Shown piece by piece: positions 32,545 to 42,785 of a DNA stretch of 64,000 bases. Positions within the stretch are counted from its first letter, which is position 1. Each line of letters begins with the position of its first letter. The DNA is taken from positions 11,219,867 to 11,283,866 of the forward strand of contig OW388296.1 in the NCBI GenBank assembly GCA_936450465.1, in the 5' to 3' direction. The position numbers and the translations under genes were made by a program. Source of the stretch: Gibbula magus (Eukaryota; Mollusca; Gastropoda; Trochida; Trochidae). The notes under the pieces were generated by a model that ran no database searches, was not told the DNA's origin, and saw nothing but the letters and a program-made list of their open reading frames with translations.

Positions 32545-33900
32545 ATATGACAGGTTTTAACTATATTTTCCATTTAAAATTAGTTAAAAAACTAAATAAC
32601 GTACTTTGGGTCACCCCCTTCGAGCCCCACCCCTTACGGTTGTCATGCAACCAGGGGCAGATAACTCTAATCTCACCCCTTTTCAATCCAGTCATGCAGG
32701 CTTAATGAAGGGGAGGTGCGTGGCCCTAGCCCAAGGAGGATCCTCTTCAAAGAATCTGAAACCTATACAGGTTAGTTCGATTCTTTTTCAGAAGGGATCC
32801 TCCTTGGGGTACTTATTGCATAAGACAGACTCCCAAAGATTGAATCTAAGGCAGTGGCATTCAGACTGCACCCAAAGGCGCACAAAATATACCAATATAC
32901 AAAGTTAACTCACCCAAAGTACCTTGTGAATCGACCATGAAGGAGAACCAACATTGACCTGGGGATTACCCGGCGCACTCGTAGTCGCCTAACTGGTCAA
33001 AATACCCCCCCCCCCCCCTTTTTTTTTTAGTCAAGAGAGAGAGTGAGGGCAAAAAATTACCATATAAAATCTCCCCGCGGGGGTCTTCAGCCAGGGAAGT
33101 CACAGTGGGAAAAAAGGACTTGGGCCCTTAGTATCAAAGTGATATTAGTGGCGTTAGTATGATTAAAAACAGAACGAACAACCCTCCTCTGCTCATTCAG
33201 CTAGGGGGTTGACGACTCTGCCCACCAGAGATAACTGTCTGACCAAACCGAGCACGCTCGCCCGAGAGCCTGTCGAGTTGGTAGTGTCGAATGAACGTGC
33301 TAGGCTGGCTCCAGATAGCAGCGGAGCAGATCTCTTCGATGGGCAGGGCGGCTGCGTACGCCTTGGACGTCGCAACTGCCCTAACCGAATGAGCTTTGAG
33401 GTCACCTGGGGGCTCACGGCCCTTGTGAACATAAGCCAGACAGATCGTCGAGACGATCCATCTCGATATTGTTTGCTTAGAAGCAGGTAAACCCTGCTTA
33501 CCTCCACCGTAACAGCAAAAGAGCTGCTCATCCCTACGGATAGAGGCTGTTCTTTTCAGATAAGCTTTCAGTGTCCCGGCACGTCCAGAATGTGAGCGTG
33601 CGAGGCCTGAGAACCTGATGCAGCCGATTGTCTAAGAGCCGGTAATTCAATAGGGGCCGAGACATGAAATGAGTGGGCCACTTTTGGTCGGTAGGAGTCT
33701 GGCAGTCTAATACTGACTCTGTCCCTGTGGAAGACTGTGAGCTCGGGATTGGAGGACATAGCATGTATGTCTCCTACCCGTCTGCCAGACGCCACCACCA
33801 CTAGAAAAACTGTCTTCCAAGTAAGCAACTGAAGCGATACTGCAGATAAATCCCTAAACTTTGGACCCGAGAGCCAGACCATCTTTACCATCTGTCTCCT
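32545..33900 (-). mobile_element. DIRS-type retroelement fragment inserted in LINE ORF1
   Basis: Contains a tyrosine recombinase relic (33197-33890) and downstream of it nested inverted repeats: ACTTTGGGT at about 32603 facing ACCCAAAGT at about 32913, and CCCAAGGAGGATCC at 32734 facing GGATCCTCCTTGGGG near 32803. A poly(C)/poly(T) run lies at 33006-33030. Nested palindromes next to the recombinase are in keeping with the terminal or internal complementary repeats of DIRS elements. Reverse transcriptase and RNase H are absent, so this is one end of an element. Both flanks read as the same LINE ORF1, which fixes the limits approximately. Confidence 0.65.
33197..33890 (-). pseudogene. DIRS-type tyrosine recombinase relic
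   Basis: From the 5' side: LLTWKTVFLVVVASGRRVGD (about 33835-33775), holding the first catalytic arginine; RDEQLFCCYGGGKQGLPASK (about 33525-33470); SRWIVSTICLAYVHKGREPP (about 33460-33405); DLKAHSVRAVATS (about 33400-33365), the H-x-x-R pair; SAAIWSQPSTFIRHYQLDRL (about 33325-33265), with the final tyrosine after RH; then RARFGQTVISGG to a stop at 33197. The set R...HxxR...Y is complete in residues but spread over at least two frames. In DIRS elements this enzyme integrates a circular DNA intermediate without making target duplications. Confidence 0.85.
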
Positions 33901-34500
33901 GGAAACCGTAAATAATAACATTGTCACGTCGACTTATAGATTCAAGTCTATCCAACTCTCCGTCGAACTTTAAAAGTTTATTATTCATGTTATCTAGCTT
34001 CTCATTTACCGCATCGATGTCAGAATAAATCAGGTCTGGTTATGTTTCATAGTGGTAATATCAGAGCGTATTTCTTTCACTGTGTTTTCGAGTTGACAGC
34101 ATTTAGAGTTAATGATTTGAACCTCCGATTTCAATGAAGAAATATCTGATCTCACCTCGCGTAGTTCATTCATTAAGGCGTCTTTAAGGTCTTGCATGCA
34201 TAGCCACATGGCGTTGCGGGCTTTTCCCCTGCCATAATACTAGCAGCCGCGATATAAGTCAAATACTCTTGAACGCAGCGTTAAACCCCATCTCACCTCA
34301 CCTTAAGGTCTTGCAGAGTAAGAGTCGGGGGGCCCGGGTTTGTTTCAATGTCATTTGAACACATGAATATCTTCGTGATAACGCTGGCTGGTGACGAGTC
34401 ACCTCCGAGAAAACATGAGTCCCGTGCACTCAGTGTGTGACTGCCGACTCCCGTCTCGCCTACGAAGGCTGTGACGTCACATGATACACACACAGAAATT
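33900..34500 (-). pseudogene. LINE ORF1 relic, first segment, with 2A-like motif
   Basis: Frame from 34493 contains FMCSNDIETNPGPP at about 34363-34325. DIETNPGP fits the D-x-E-x-N-P-G-P ribosome-skipping consensus (2A-like) that is known at the N-terminus of ORF1 in some CR1-group LINEs. After a SINE insertion the frame continues DLKDALMNELREVRSDISSL and SEVQIINSKCCQLENTVKEI (about 34190-34080), a heptad-like coiled coil, then, after a frameshift near 34040, KLDNMNNKLLKFDGELDRLE and SRRDNVIIYG (about 34000-33905). Upstream at 34725-34600 a frame with DVYRARIGTFTIPRGTRQVR may be the protein's very N-terminus. The skipping motif would separate a leader from the nucleic-acid-binding ORF1 protein. 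This copy is broken by stop, frameshift, SINE and DIRS. Confidence 0.72.
34197..34302 (+). mobile_element. tRNA-derived SINE, 3' fragment
   Basis: Has CATGGCGTTGCGGGCTTTTC, CCGCGATATAAGT, AACGCAGCGTTAAACCCC and a CTCACCTCACC tail. TTAAGGTCTTGCA flanks it at 34184-34196 and 34303-34315, a perfect 13-bp target duplication inside LINE ORF1. Confidence 0.92.
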
Positions 34501-34830
34501 TATTTTCTTTTGGCATATATCGTTCAAAATTCACATTTTCATGAACATGAATAATACAAAAAGATGCTTGTAGATGTATCGTGAACAAAAGCGCACAGAT
34601 TAATAGCCTGTAGTGAACGTCAGTCCCGACCGTGAATGGCGTGTACTCCTCTGTCTAGCTAGCCTGACCTGCCGGGTGCCTCGTGGGATGGTGAAAGTTC
34701 CTATACGCGCTCGATACACATCAATATTCACCATTTTCAATCCAGATGAAGTGTATACACTTATGCAAGGATGATCACATTCATATGTGTCGAAAGACAA
34801 GAAGAAGAAGAACAATATTTTATTAAGGTG
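34501..34830 (-). other. Probable 5' region of the 2A-bearing LINE
   Basis: Lies just upstream of the ORF1 relic on the minus strand. One frame holds VYRARIGTF, arginine-rich after it. No promoter motif is recognisable. Confidence 0.35.
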
Positions 34831-36190
34831 TCACACAACGTACATTCATAAAAACAGATATACATCAATATATAGCACGTTGTCCGGCCAACAATGGCCT
34901 ACGAGACACCAATATACTATAAAAGCGCTTTAGCGCTAAAATGATTAAAATATAAAGTGTAAAATCATATTTTGAAAGTTAAATAGTTGCTTATAAAATG
35001 GTGCTTTTCCTACGTCTAAACATTGTAGAAAGTGTAGCGGCGAGAGGTGTTGAAAGTTTGGGCAACTGCATAAGAAATATTATTTGTTCTATTGGGGACA
35101 TATTTATAAACTGATAATTAATAGCTTGTGCCTTTAACCATAATGACGATCTGATATCCGAATAAACTTGGCAAGAAGTTAGAAAATGAATCTCATCTTC
35201 GACTACATATATATGCTTCCTCCAAAGGAGAGTACAAGGGAAATTGAGAGTAGAGATGATTATTAAGTATTTACATTGTGAGTATCACAGAATCCGTTCA
35301 GAGTCTCATTTTTGACCGTGTTGGTCAATTAATTGAGTCACACAGCTCGTGCAGTCCTTGTATTGTGTGACAGGCGTATGTTACATGGTCATCGTCATCT
35401 AGGGGAATCGGAGGTATACATGACAGTAAACAGCATACGATGTCATGATCATTCTTCTCAAGGAGAGTTATTGTAAGCTCTATAGGGCCACAGCTAAGCA
35501 GGTTACACCAGAGTTTATCCCTCTGTCCAGTTACACTTGGGCATTCACACACTTTGTGAAGGAGACGGTCTTGATGGAGCTGCCCACACATATTTACAAT
35601 ATTTACATATACGCTGATTTAATGGGGTTTGGGGGCGGGAAAAACGACCTAATTCCACTTCTAAGGGGAGAGAACCGCATCTTAACTTGGCGAGAATACT
35701 TCGCTGAGAGCGGTCTGATACTGAGCGGACATAGGGTGAAACTGTCAAGGTGCTTTAAAACATTCTAAATGTTCGAAGTTTATTACCATTAGCCTGTCTG
35801 TTATCGTTCCATATGCCAGGTAACCAATTATCCTGGTCTAACATGACAATTCTTTCTCTAAGTGCAAGAAACTCCCTATGAGTGATAGAAAATAAATCAT
35901 GAATTGGAACATTTACTTGGCTGATGAGATTTAGAGCTACATTATCCCAAGATTTTCTAAACCTTGACAGCTTGTAGAAAATATGTGAAATTCTGTCTTC
36001 ATCTCGTCTCACACGCTGTCTTCCTCAGAAGACAATGATGTTTATTGAACAGTCACAATGTCCCCAGCGGTAGAGAGCACCCTGGTTAGACGAGACAAGG
36101 GTCGGTAACGGATAGAGTTCGCTCTCCGCCAATCTAATGGATTCTAAGTGAGCGAAATACAAGGTTCCAAATCTCATCCCCAATCTGAAT
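34831..36190 (-). pseudogene. LINE ORF2 C-terminal relic
   Basis: Minus-strand fragments read GMRFGTLYFAHLESIRLAES (about 36175-36115), SRFRKSWDNVALNLISQVNV (about 35970-35915), REFLALRERIVMLDQDNWLP (about 35875-35820), YVRSVSDRSQRSILAKLRCG (about 35735-35675) and LEVELGRFSRPQTPLNQRIC (about 35665-35605) followed by KYC. The pattern R-S-x-x-A-K-L/F-R-x-G...E-x-G-R-F...L-x-x-R-I-C-x-x-C is the zinc-binding end of a non-LTR ORF2. The same end in another copy is at 58144-58521. The reverse transcriptase part is missing. The 3' region continues to about 34831. Confidence 0.68.
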
Positions 36191-36191
36191 T

Positions 36192-36251
36192 TCGCCGCTA
36201 ATGGTTGCAATACTGCCGAAGCGGCGTTAAGCAATAATTCACTCACTCACT
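36192..36251 (+). mobile_element. 60-bp LINE tail insertion (tail 4)
   Basis: CGCCGCTAATGGTTGCAATA, GCGGCGTTAAGCAATAA and (TCAC)n. CAATCTGAATT flanks it at 36181-36191 and 36252-36262. It sits in the LINE ORF2 relic. Confidence 0.92.
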
Positions 36252-36289
36252 CAATCTGAATTCCAAGTAGTTTGCCTTCCTGAACATCC

Positions 36290-37300
36290 GTTAACAATAC
36301 ATCACCAAAACGTTCTTCAATAGCCGACTGTGAGGCAGTGTAAGTGTCAAAAATGACCAACGTTGGTCAATCAGACTTCAGATAAGGTTCTAGCATCTCA
36401 TAGCACGAGTTCCATCTGGTGGAGACGTCTTGGATCAGTTTCTGACATGGCAACCCTGATGGAAGAACGACGCTATACTCACCTCACTCTCTCCAAAAGT
36501 CTGGACATCTGCGGCACTTGCATGTGGCTAGCTAAGTTCACTGGATGTGCGAGGCAACTAATGTGACATGCAAACCTGGACTGTTTTATAACACTAACAA
36601 TGTTGCTGGCATTGTCGGTCGTAATTGCCAAATTTCACTTGTCAACCGTCCCCTTTAGTACATTTGCGAGGTTTGCACCAGTATGGCTCTCTTGTAATGT
36701 TTTTTTTTTGTAGAACAGGGTCTTCAAGTTGCTAGTCATCATCAATATAGTGGGCCGTGATGGTAATATAACTCTCTGTGGCCCTCGATGTCTACCCGTC
36801 AGTAGCCACAGAGGCTTGTCACGCTTAGAAACAGCGTTTGAAAGACATACTCTGCACTATAGGTGAGTCTTGTACAGTTTGAGTATCACATATTTGGTAA
36901 AGGGTGTTCTGAAGGGTATGTTATATCTCGATTCAAGTGTGTGAATCAAGCTTTTGAAACCAGTATTATCTACAATCGATGAACAGCAATGAATGTGGCT
37001 ATTGCGTTTGTGATTGCTTGTGTCTGTGTTGAACGAGACGATTAGTTAAATCGAAGGGTTTGTGTTTCTATTATCAATGTTCAAAGATTTTTAATCTGAC
37101 TCTGATTTCGATTGACAATCAATATCTGAATGATGTTGTCTCAGATGTGTCGACATGTTCAAAGTTCATTTTACACAGACGGCAGATAGTCTCATCTTTT
37201 TTGACGTTATTCTTTTCATCAAGTGGAAAACAAAATGTTCAACAGACTGATGTTTTGAATGACGCTGGGGCTTAAGAGATTTCCACCTTAACATCGCCAA
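36290..37300 (-). pseudogene. ZBED-type hAT transposase relic
   Basis: Order on the minus strand: FPLDEKNNVKKDETICRLCK (about 37230-37165), a BED zinc-finger remnant; FKSLIHTLESRYNIPFRTPF (about 36960-36905); LWLLTGRHRGPQRVILP (about 36810-36760, from the DMWTS region, degenerate); LAITTDNASNIVSV (about 36635-36595), the conserved DNA/N block near the second catalytic aspartate; and LIQDVSTRWNSCYEMLEPYL (about 36440-36380), the RW motif. These define the RNase H-like core of a ZBED/hAT transposase. The C-terminal dimerisation domain is missing, and stops are frequent. Its relation to the hAT-derived gene at 25637-27228 is only at superfamily level. Confidence 0.8.
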
Positions 37301-37776
37301 TTTCTAATTTAGCAATCATTTTGCGAGTAGCTTGCCTTTGCTAACTGACAGCTACCACATGGCATCTGACCTCAACTTGAACTTGTCCAATCACGCGATT
37401 GGCCAAATATTTGACTAACAAGTAACAACCAATCAGTAAACAGCATAGCTTTGTACGTTCGCTTCAGGTTGTTTTCAAGGAAAGCTGTATTTGTGTGTGA
37501 AGTGATCCATATTACCAAAATATTTTGAAATTAATAAATAACTCAAGCTTTATCTAAAAAAATTTTAAATAGCATATCCAGGAAATACGTTTGTTTCATC
37601 ATATTGTTGAAAATATTGACAATTATAAACGTTTTATCTTTGACATTTCTAAAATAATTGTGTGAATTTAAAAACTTTTGAGCAAATACAACACTTTTGT
37701 GTTCCCGATCTCCTGACTTCAGTGACTCGACGGAGACAAATACAGTCATATTGAGTTAAGGTACGTGCTCTATCAA
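37301..37776. other. No recognised feature
   Basis: Mixed AT-rich DNA between the hAT relic and a SINE; no domain or array recognised. Confidence 0.35.
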
Positions 37777-37788
37777 AACAACACGAAT

Positions 37789-38041
37789 GCAGCCAGGGGC
37801 ACGGCAACTTTGTCTGCAGTAGAGAACTGTTCTACACGCAGTTAGGTTTGGGTGCAATGCTACACTGAATTTCAGCGTAGTACCACCTATGGTTCGCTAG
37901 TACCAGCCGATGCTCGCAGGTTTCACCGCAATGCATAATCACATGGCGTTGCGGGCTTTCTCCCTGCCATAAAACTAGCAACCGCGATATAAGTGAAATA
38001 CTCTTGAAAGCGGCGTTAAACCCCAACTCACCTCACCTCAC
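37789..38041 (+). mobile_element. tRNA-derived SINE, 5'-truncated
   Basis: Begins GCAGCCAGGGGCACGGCAAC, i.e. just after the tRNA-like head, and ends AAAGCGGCGTTAAACCCCAA plus CTCACC repeats. AACAACAC(G/C)AAT flanks it at 37777-37788 and 38042-38053 with one mismatch. It keeps the central 45 bases lost from 27766-28038. Confidence 0.9.
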
Positions 38042-38229
38042 AACAACACCAATAGTCTACCTAGGTACACATGAACATTTACTGTATTTAACTATTTGAC
38101 AGGATAAACTGAATTAATAAATGAAATCCCACTGTACAGTTTCGTATCGTAGCGTCACAGGCAAAATGTATAATTGCGTATCGTATTCGTTGGCCATAAA
38201 ATCGCGATGTATCGATGTTTTATTGCACC

Positions 38230-38300
38230 CTAATTATACATCGAAAGAATGAGCTTTAATTAGGCAAGACAATTTTGTTTAAAACAACCTAATATAACTG

Positions 38301-38344
<44 letters not shown>

Positions 38345-39990
38345 ATTTAAAACTGTTCTACAGTTTAATATTAGATCAATTTTATTCTAATCATATTGAA
38401 TGTTTTAAACCAGAATTTCATTTCACTTAAAAGGTCATCTTCAGAATTAAATTGTTTTAAAGAAAGGATCATGAGTTATCGAGTATATTCTAACCTTTTC
38501 ATGTCATAACCATAGGATGTTTTATAATGATTGGAGTGATCCCTATAAAGAACAACAATGCTGAATGTTAATGAAAGTATTAGGTTTAAATGCAGAGATA
38601 AAAACAACCTGTATATAATCAAATACCTGAGAATTTCTGTCTGAGACGAAATAAACAATAAGCCAAATCAGTTCATTCATAATCAAGTAATGCATCCACT
38701 ATATAAAGTTATATTAAGACTAGGATTAACTGTGAAAATGAACGATTCTCTTCGTACTAAATGGATAGTAACAAGTTCATAACCTGCTAATTGTGTTGCA
38801 AGGGTATCCCGTAGTATTGCCACTTCAGTTATTGTAGAGTTTTGGAAAGCAGGGAACATACCTGTTGCTGTTAACTTACAATATAAATAAGAGATGGCTA
38901 TTAGACAACAGGTAGACATGGTTCCTTGATATAAACGGAACATTGTAATGTTGACACAAGGCCTCTGCAGATATATCAGTGTTGCTAGAACAACTAACAT
39001 TAATGAACCTATAGACTTCCCTTCGTAGTTTCTCGATATAAACGTAACATTGTAATGTTGACACAAGCTTAATGCCTCTGGAGATATATTAGTGTTGCAA
39101 GAACAACTAACATTAATGTCACAACAGGAGATGTTATGCCATTCAAACAATCACCAAGAGGCACTCTATGGTATTTATATCAACCTACCCTTCTTGATTG
39201 ACTCCCTCAGTGCGTATCACTAACAGCACTACTGGTGATTTATTACCTCAAATATACGGATCAGTCATCATAATGGTTTCATGTGACTCACTAACTGAGG
39301 TTCTGTGTAGTGTGTAGAGTTTGCTGGTGACAGTCAGTGCTGTCTCCTACAACTGTGGAGTATAATTGCTGCATATTGTAGTATATTATGTAAACTGTAC
39401 ATCTATGCAATGGTTAACCTCACTCTATTTCAGGAATATGTCGCAGTGTTGTGGGCGCATCGCAGCATCATGTGGGCGCATCGCAGCATCAGTGAACTAT
39501 ACTTAATGTTTAACATGAATAGAGGGCCCTGAACAAAAGTTCTCAATTTGATAGAACATAAGTTCATGCGACTCTTGATGAAAGTTTGGATCTATACTGT
39601 AGATTAAGAGATACAGTGTGTATAATCGTTGTTTCGATTGTAAGGAATCAGGTTTCTGTCAAGAGTTCGTTCTTTATCAAAAGGTGGTATTTGTTTAATA
39701 CTATATTAAATTATTCAGGTTTAATATATCGCTTAATGATGTGTGTACATGAGATCATACATTTTTCTGTCCTCTGTCACTACTCAGTGTATCCATATCT
39801 GAAGTTGATGACCACAACTGACCTATATAAAAACCATCACGTATATCAACATCAGAGAGACAGTGTTCTGCTGCGCAGTGTACACATGTGACCATACATC
39901 TTGATCTACATCTACATCTACTTTAACGCACCTCGGTAATTCGTGTATGCAGACTAACATCGATCAACACTCTTTATAACAAAAATATAC
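38230..39990. repeat. Unit module M4, copy 2
   Basis: Colinear with 14160-14671 plus 15419-16980, but without the 747-bp insertion and the tail at 16434. Unlike copy 1 it has a (TA)n tract at 38307-38341 and a local duplication: about 98 bases starting TTGATATAAACG (38934) recur at 39037, both holding GTAACATTGTAATGTTGACA or a near match. Short minus-strand frames such as the one from 39150 run across the duplication in different frames and are not conserved in copy 1. Confidence 0.78.
38307..38341. repeat. (TA)n microsatellite
   Basis: Pure TA dinucleotide run, absent from the paralogous place near 14215. Confidence 0.95.
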
Positions 39991-40169
39991 ATACAAATGG
40001 AAATAAACATAATACATTTTTTTAACAATTTTGTACCATATAAATATCTTGATATATACATATTTTAAATGTAGCTTCCGTGATCACGCTATCACAGCAG
40101 AAATTACGGATTCTTGAAAACGCACCTTCAATCGAATGCGACAAAATGTTAAAATTAAACAACATTTCA

Positions 40170-40590
40170 GTTCCGATTGGTGGGGGTCACTTATGGTCAG
40201 GGATGCATTACCCATTACTGTAAGCTGGATCTTGTCACGATGCAGGAAAATTCCAATGATGAGCAAACAAATTCGGGACAACCTTTTGACAATCATGCTT
40301 TTGCAAGTCGTTCTTTATTCATTGATGGCCTCACCGTTTCCTTGCTGTAAAGGCATATGTTCCGAACAACGTCAGCACTTAACTCCCCTGGCCTACTATG
40401 ATTCCAGATTTGAATCCCATTGACCATATATGGGACATCAATAGATATCAAATCCAAATAATGGAGACTCAACGATATAATATTTTTGTTTGTAAGGCAA
40501 CGACTCACTTGAGGCATGAGGAGAATGGTCAATGGCGTCATCCGGGCTAGTGTGAGGTACACTCGCAACTGACACTTTGTTGGTGATTTG
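40170..40590 (+). pseudogene. Old Tc1-like transposase relic, second copy
   Basis: Paralogue of 17240-17790: matching blocks are GGGATGCATTACCCATTACTGTAAGC, TTTTGCAAGTCGTTCTTTATTC, CCCCTGGCCTACTATGATTC and TGGGACATCAATAGA. Reading fragments include PIDHIWDINRYQ-like sequence near 40415-40450. More degraded than the first copy. Confidence 0.68.
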
Positions 40591-40689
40591 CCATCTTGAG
40601 ACCTCAATTAACAAGTTTAAACAGGAAGAAACGTTTCCTGTCCTTAGTCAATCTTTGCAACAGCAGAGTTGTATGGTGGATCAAAGTCC

Positions 40690-41215
40690 AAATTGTTGTC
40701 ATGGAAACAAACAAAAGGTTTAAATGCTCAAACCCCTAAAGGCACATCTACATGATATGAAGAGGTAGTATACACAATTTTGTAAGGATTGGTCAATCAG
40801 TTTTGAAGTCCGCATCGGCAAAATAAAACTACCATTCAAATAGATAAAATCCAAACAAACGAAATATTAATTTTGTTAAAAGTTGAAACCCCCAAAGGCA
40901 CATCTACATTATATGGGGAGGCAATATACCACCTTTGGTGAGGGGTGGCCTAGTAGTCTTTGCTCCGGAAACAAACACTACCCTTTAAAAAGACCAATTT
41001 CAAAGTTACCAAGACACAACTTTTTTTAAAAGAAGCATAAAACTCCCAAAAGGCACATCAATATGATATGGGGAGGTTGTATACCAAATTTCGTGAAGAT
41101 TGGCCAAGTAGTTTTCGTGTACTGCTCCGCAAATTATGTGATCACGGACAGACGGATTGACGGACGGACTGACGTGTCCTCCACGTTATATATGCCAGGG
41201 GGATACAAAGAATAA
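40690..41215. repeat. Tandem-core repeat, opposite orientation (three units)
   Basis: GGCACATCT recurs at 40741, 40897 and 41052, giving a period of about 155. Units share GGAGG-(T/A)-(G/A)TATACCA, TTTGGTGA-G-TGGCC-AGTAGT and TGCTCCGGAAAC, and an ACGGACAGACGG run follows at 41146-41180. The core is homologous to the complement of 29670-30285. The paralogous place in copy 1 near 17880 lacks it. Confidence 0.72.
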
Positions 41216-41219
41216 AACA

Positions 41220-42130
41220 TGTTATCGCCCATGACCATTCTGTGTTATCCATCACTCAATATGTTAGCTTTCACAACAGAGTAGTGTCAGAGTCGTTCCT
41301 GACTTGCTGTGATAACAGTTTGAAGTCAAACATATGTACAGTTAAACAATTTGGATGTCGCTTTATTAATTTCCATGTATATTTTATTATATAAAATAAC
41401 TTGGAAAATAAAGGCTAGTGCTAATTAACTTGAATAACTTACTCATTTCGTAAACGAAATCGTTTACAATAGAACACAAGATTGGAAAAATATTTAACAC
41501 AATTGGTTTTAGACATCGGTTTAAAAGTCAGCAGTTTTAAATAGAAACACGCTTTAGCTACCTCGTGTGGATATCGTCTCCTCGCGTGAAAATACGTCAT
41601 TACTTCAGAGGAAAGCCAATCATGTCTATTGTCTCCATTAATCACTTCTTTAACTGCTTCTGATTGGCTACACATCGCCACGTGACCAACATTCAGCTCA
41701 GTAACATTTATTACAACTTTGTTGGTGTCATTTAAACCTACTTAAGTGCTGTTTGAGCAAGATTTGGACAATCCCGTTTTCTTTTGTCGTTAAATGTCGT
41801 GATTTATACAGATTAACACTGGCGTGGATGAAAGAGATGGAGCGATGTTGTCTTAATCACTCTGTTTGCAGACCTTGAAACTTTCATTATATCTTGATCT
41901 ACGGTACACAGTAACTTAGTAATTGCTGTTGTAAGTTATTCAATTATATTGTTTTAATGTCTATTTGTATAATTTAATGAAAACTTGATTTTCTGGATAA
42001 AAGCTTCTTTCATGTGAAGTAACACGATCTTTCGGAGACTGTTTACTCATTCATCAGGAGGAATGTGAATTATAACAGGGTAGGGTAGGGGTTTTAGAAA
42101 GAGGTTAGTCGTATTAGGAACATGTTGTTA
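41220..42130. repeat. Unit module M5, copy 2
   Basis: Matches 17930-18640 and 63540-63740. Best block: GTGCTGTTTGAGCAAGATTT, TTTATACAGATTAACACTGG and CGTGGATGAAAGAGATGGAG (41748-41845). Adjacent CTCGCGTGAAAATACGTCATTA (41580) is shared with 63570. Confidence 0.78.
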
Positions 42131-42529
42131 TTTCTACCATGTTCAAAGCTACCAAAAATCTCTTTTATATATCTCAAAAGATAAAACTGGCTTGTGATAT
42201 TTTTACCTCGTTAAATGAAAACTGTATTGTAATATGTTGTATCACTACTTAATGTTTTAATAAGTCGCGTATACCCGTTTCAACTAAAATCATGGTGTAT
42301 TTAGGAAATAAATAACCTGACACCAAATGTCGCATCAATCAACTGAAGCCTCTGGATTACAATGCCAAAAAAAGGATAATCCGCTGTTTTAATTCAATTT
42401 CTAAACATTTTCTGTGTTGAACTTAAATTCATCTTTTTGAATTTAAAAAAAGTCACCCTTTGATAGAAAGTGACCTTTACTTCTTCCTTGACACATTTGA
42501 CGTTATCAACATGTGAAGGGTGCTCAGAT

Positions 42530-42670
42530 ATGCACTATGGGAAGACACGTACTATATTACTTAGTCCTCTCTGAAGAGGTATCAGACATAATTATAAAGT
42601 ACACGATCAAAAGAGCGTTTGATCGGACATGTCAACATATCAGAACATGATCCAGAGATGAAGAATCTAT
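42530..42670. repeat. Unit module M6, copy 2 (start only)
   Basis: GGGAAGACACGTACTATATTAC and GGACATGTCAACATATCAGAAC match 20538 and 20640. The rest of M6, including ATGCTTTAAATGCCTGGG, is missing; an AT-rich ATT-repeat stretch (42712-42785) replaces it. Confidence 0.6.
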
Positions 42671-42785
42671 GAGTAATACAATAAGTTAAGTATAGGTATC
42701 AATATAAATATGCAATTATTATTATTATCATTATTATTAATAATATTATTATTGTCGTTATTTATATTATTATATAATATAACTA

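Noticed and set aside
33209..33490. Plus-strand 93-residue frame opposite the recombinase
   Set aside because: It is a shadow of the DIRS recombinase on the other strand and has no recognisable motif.
38683..39150. 155-residue minus-strand frame with cysteine-rich repeats
   Set aside because: It spans a local DNA duplication in two different frames, and the paralogous copy at about 15990-16080 has a stop codon in the matching position.
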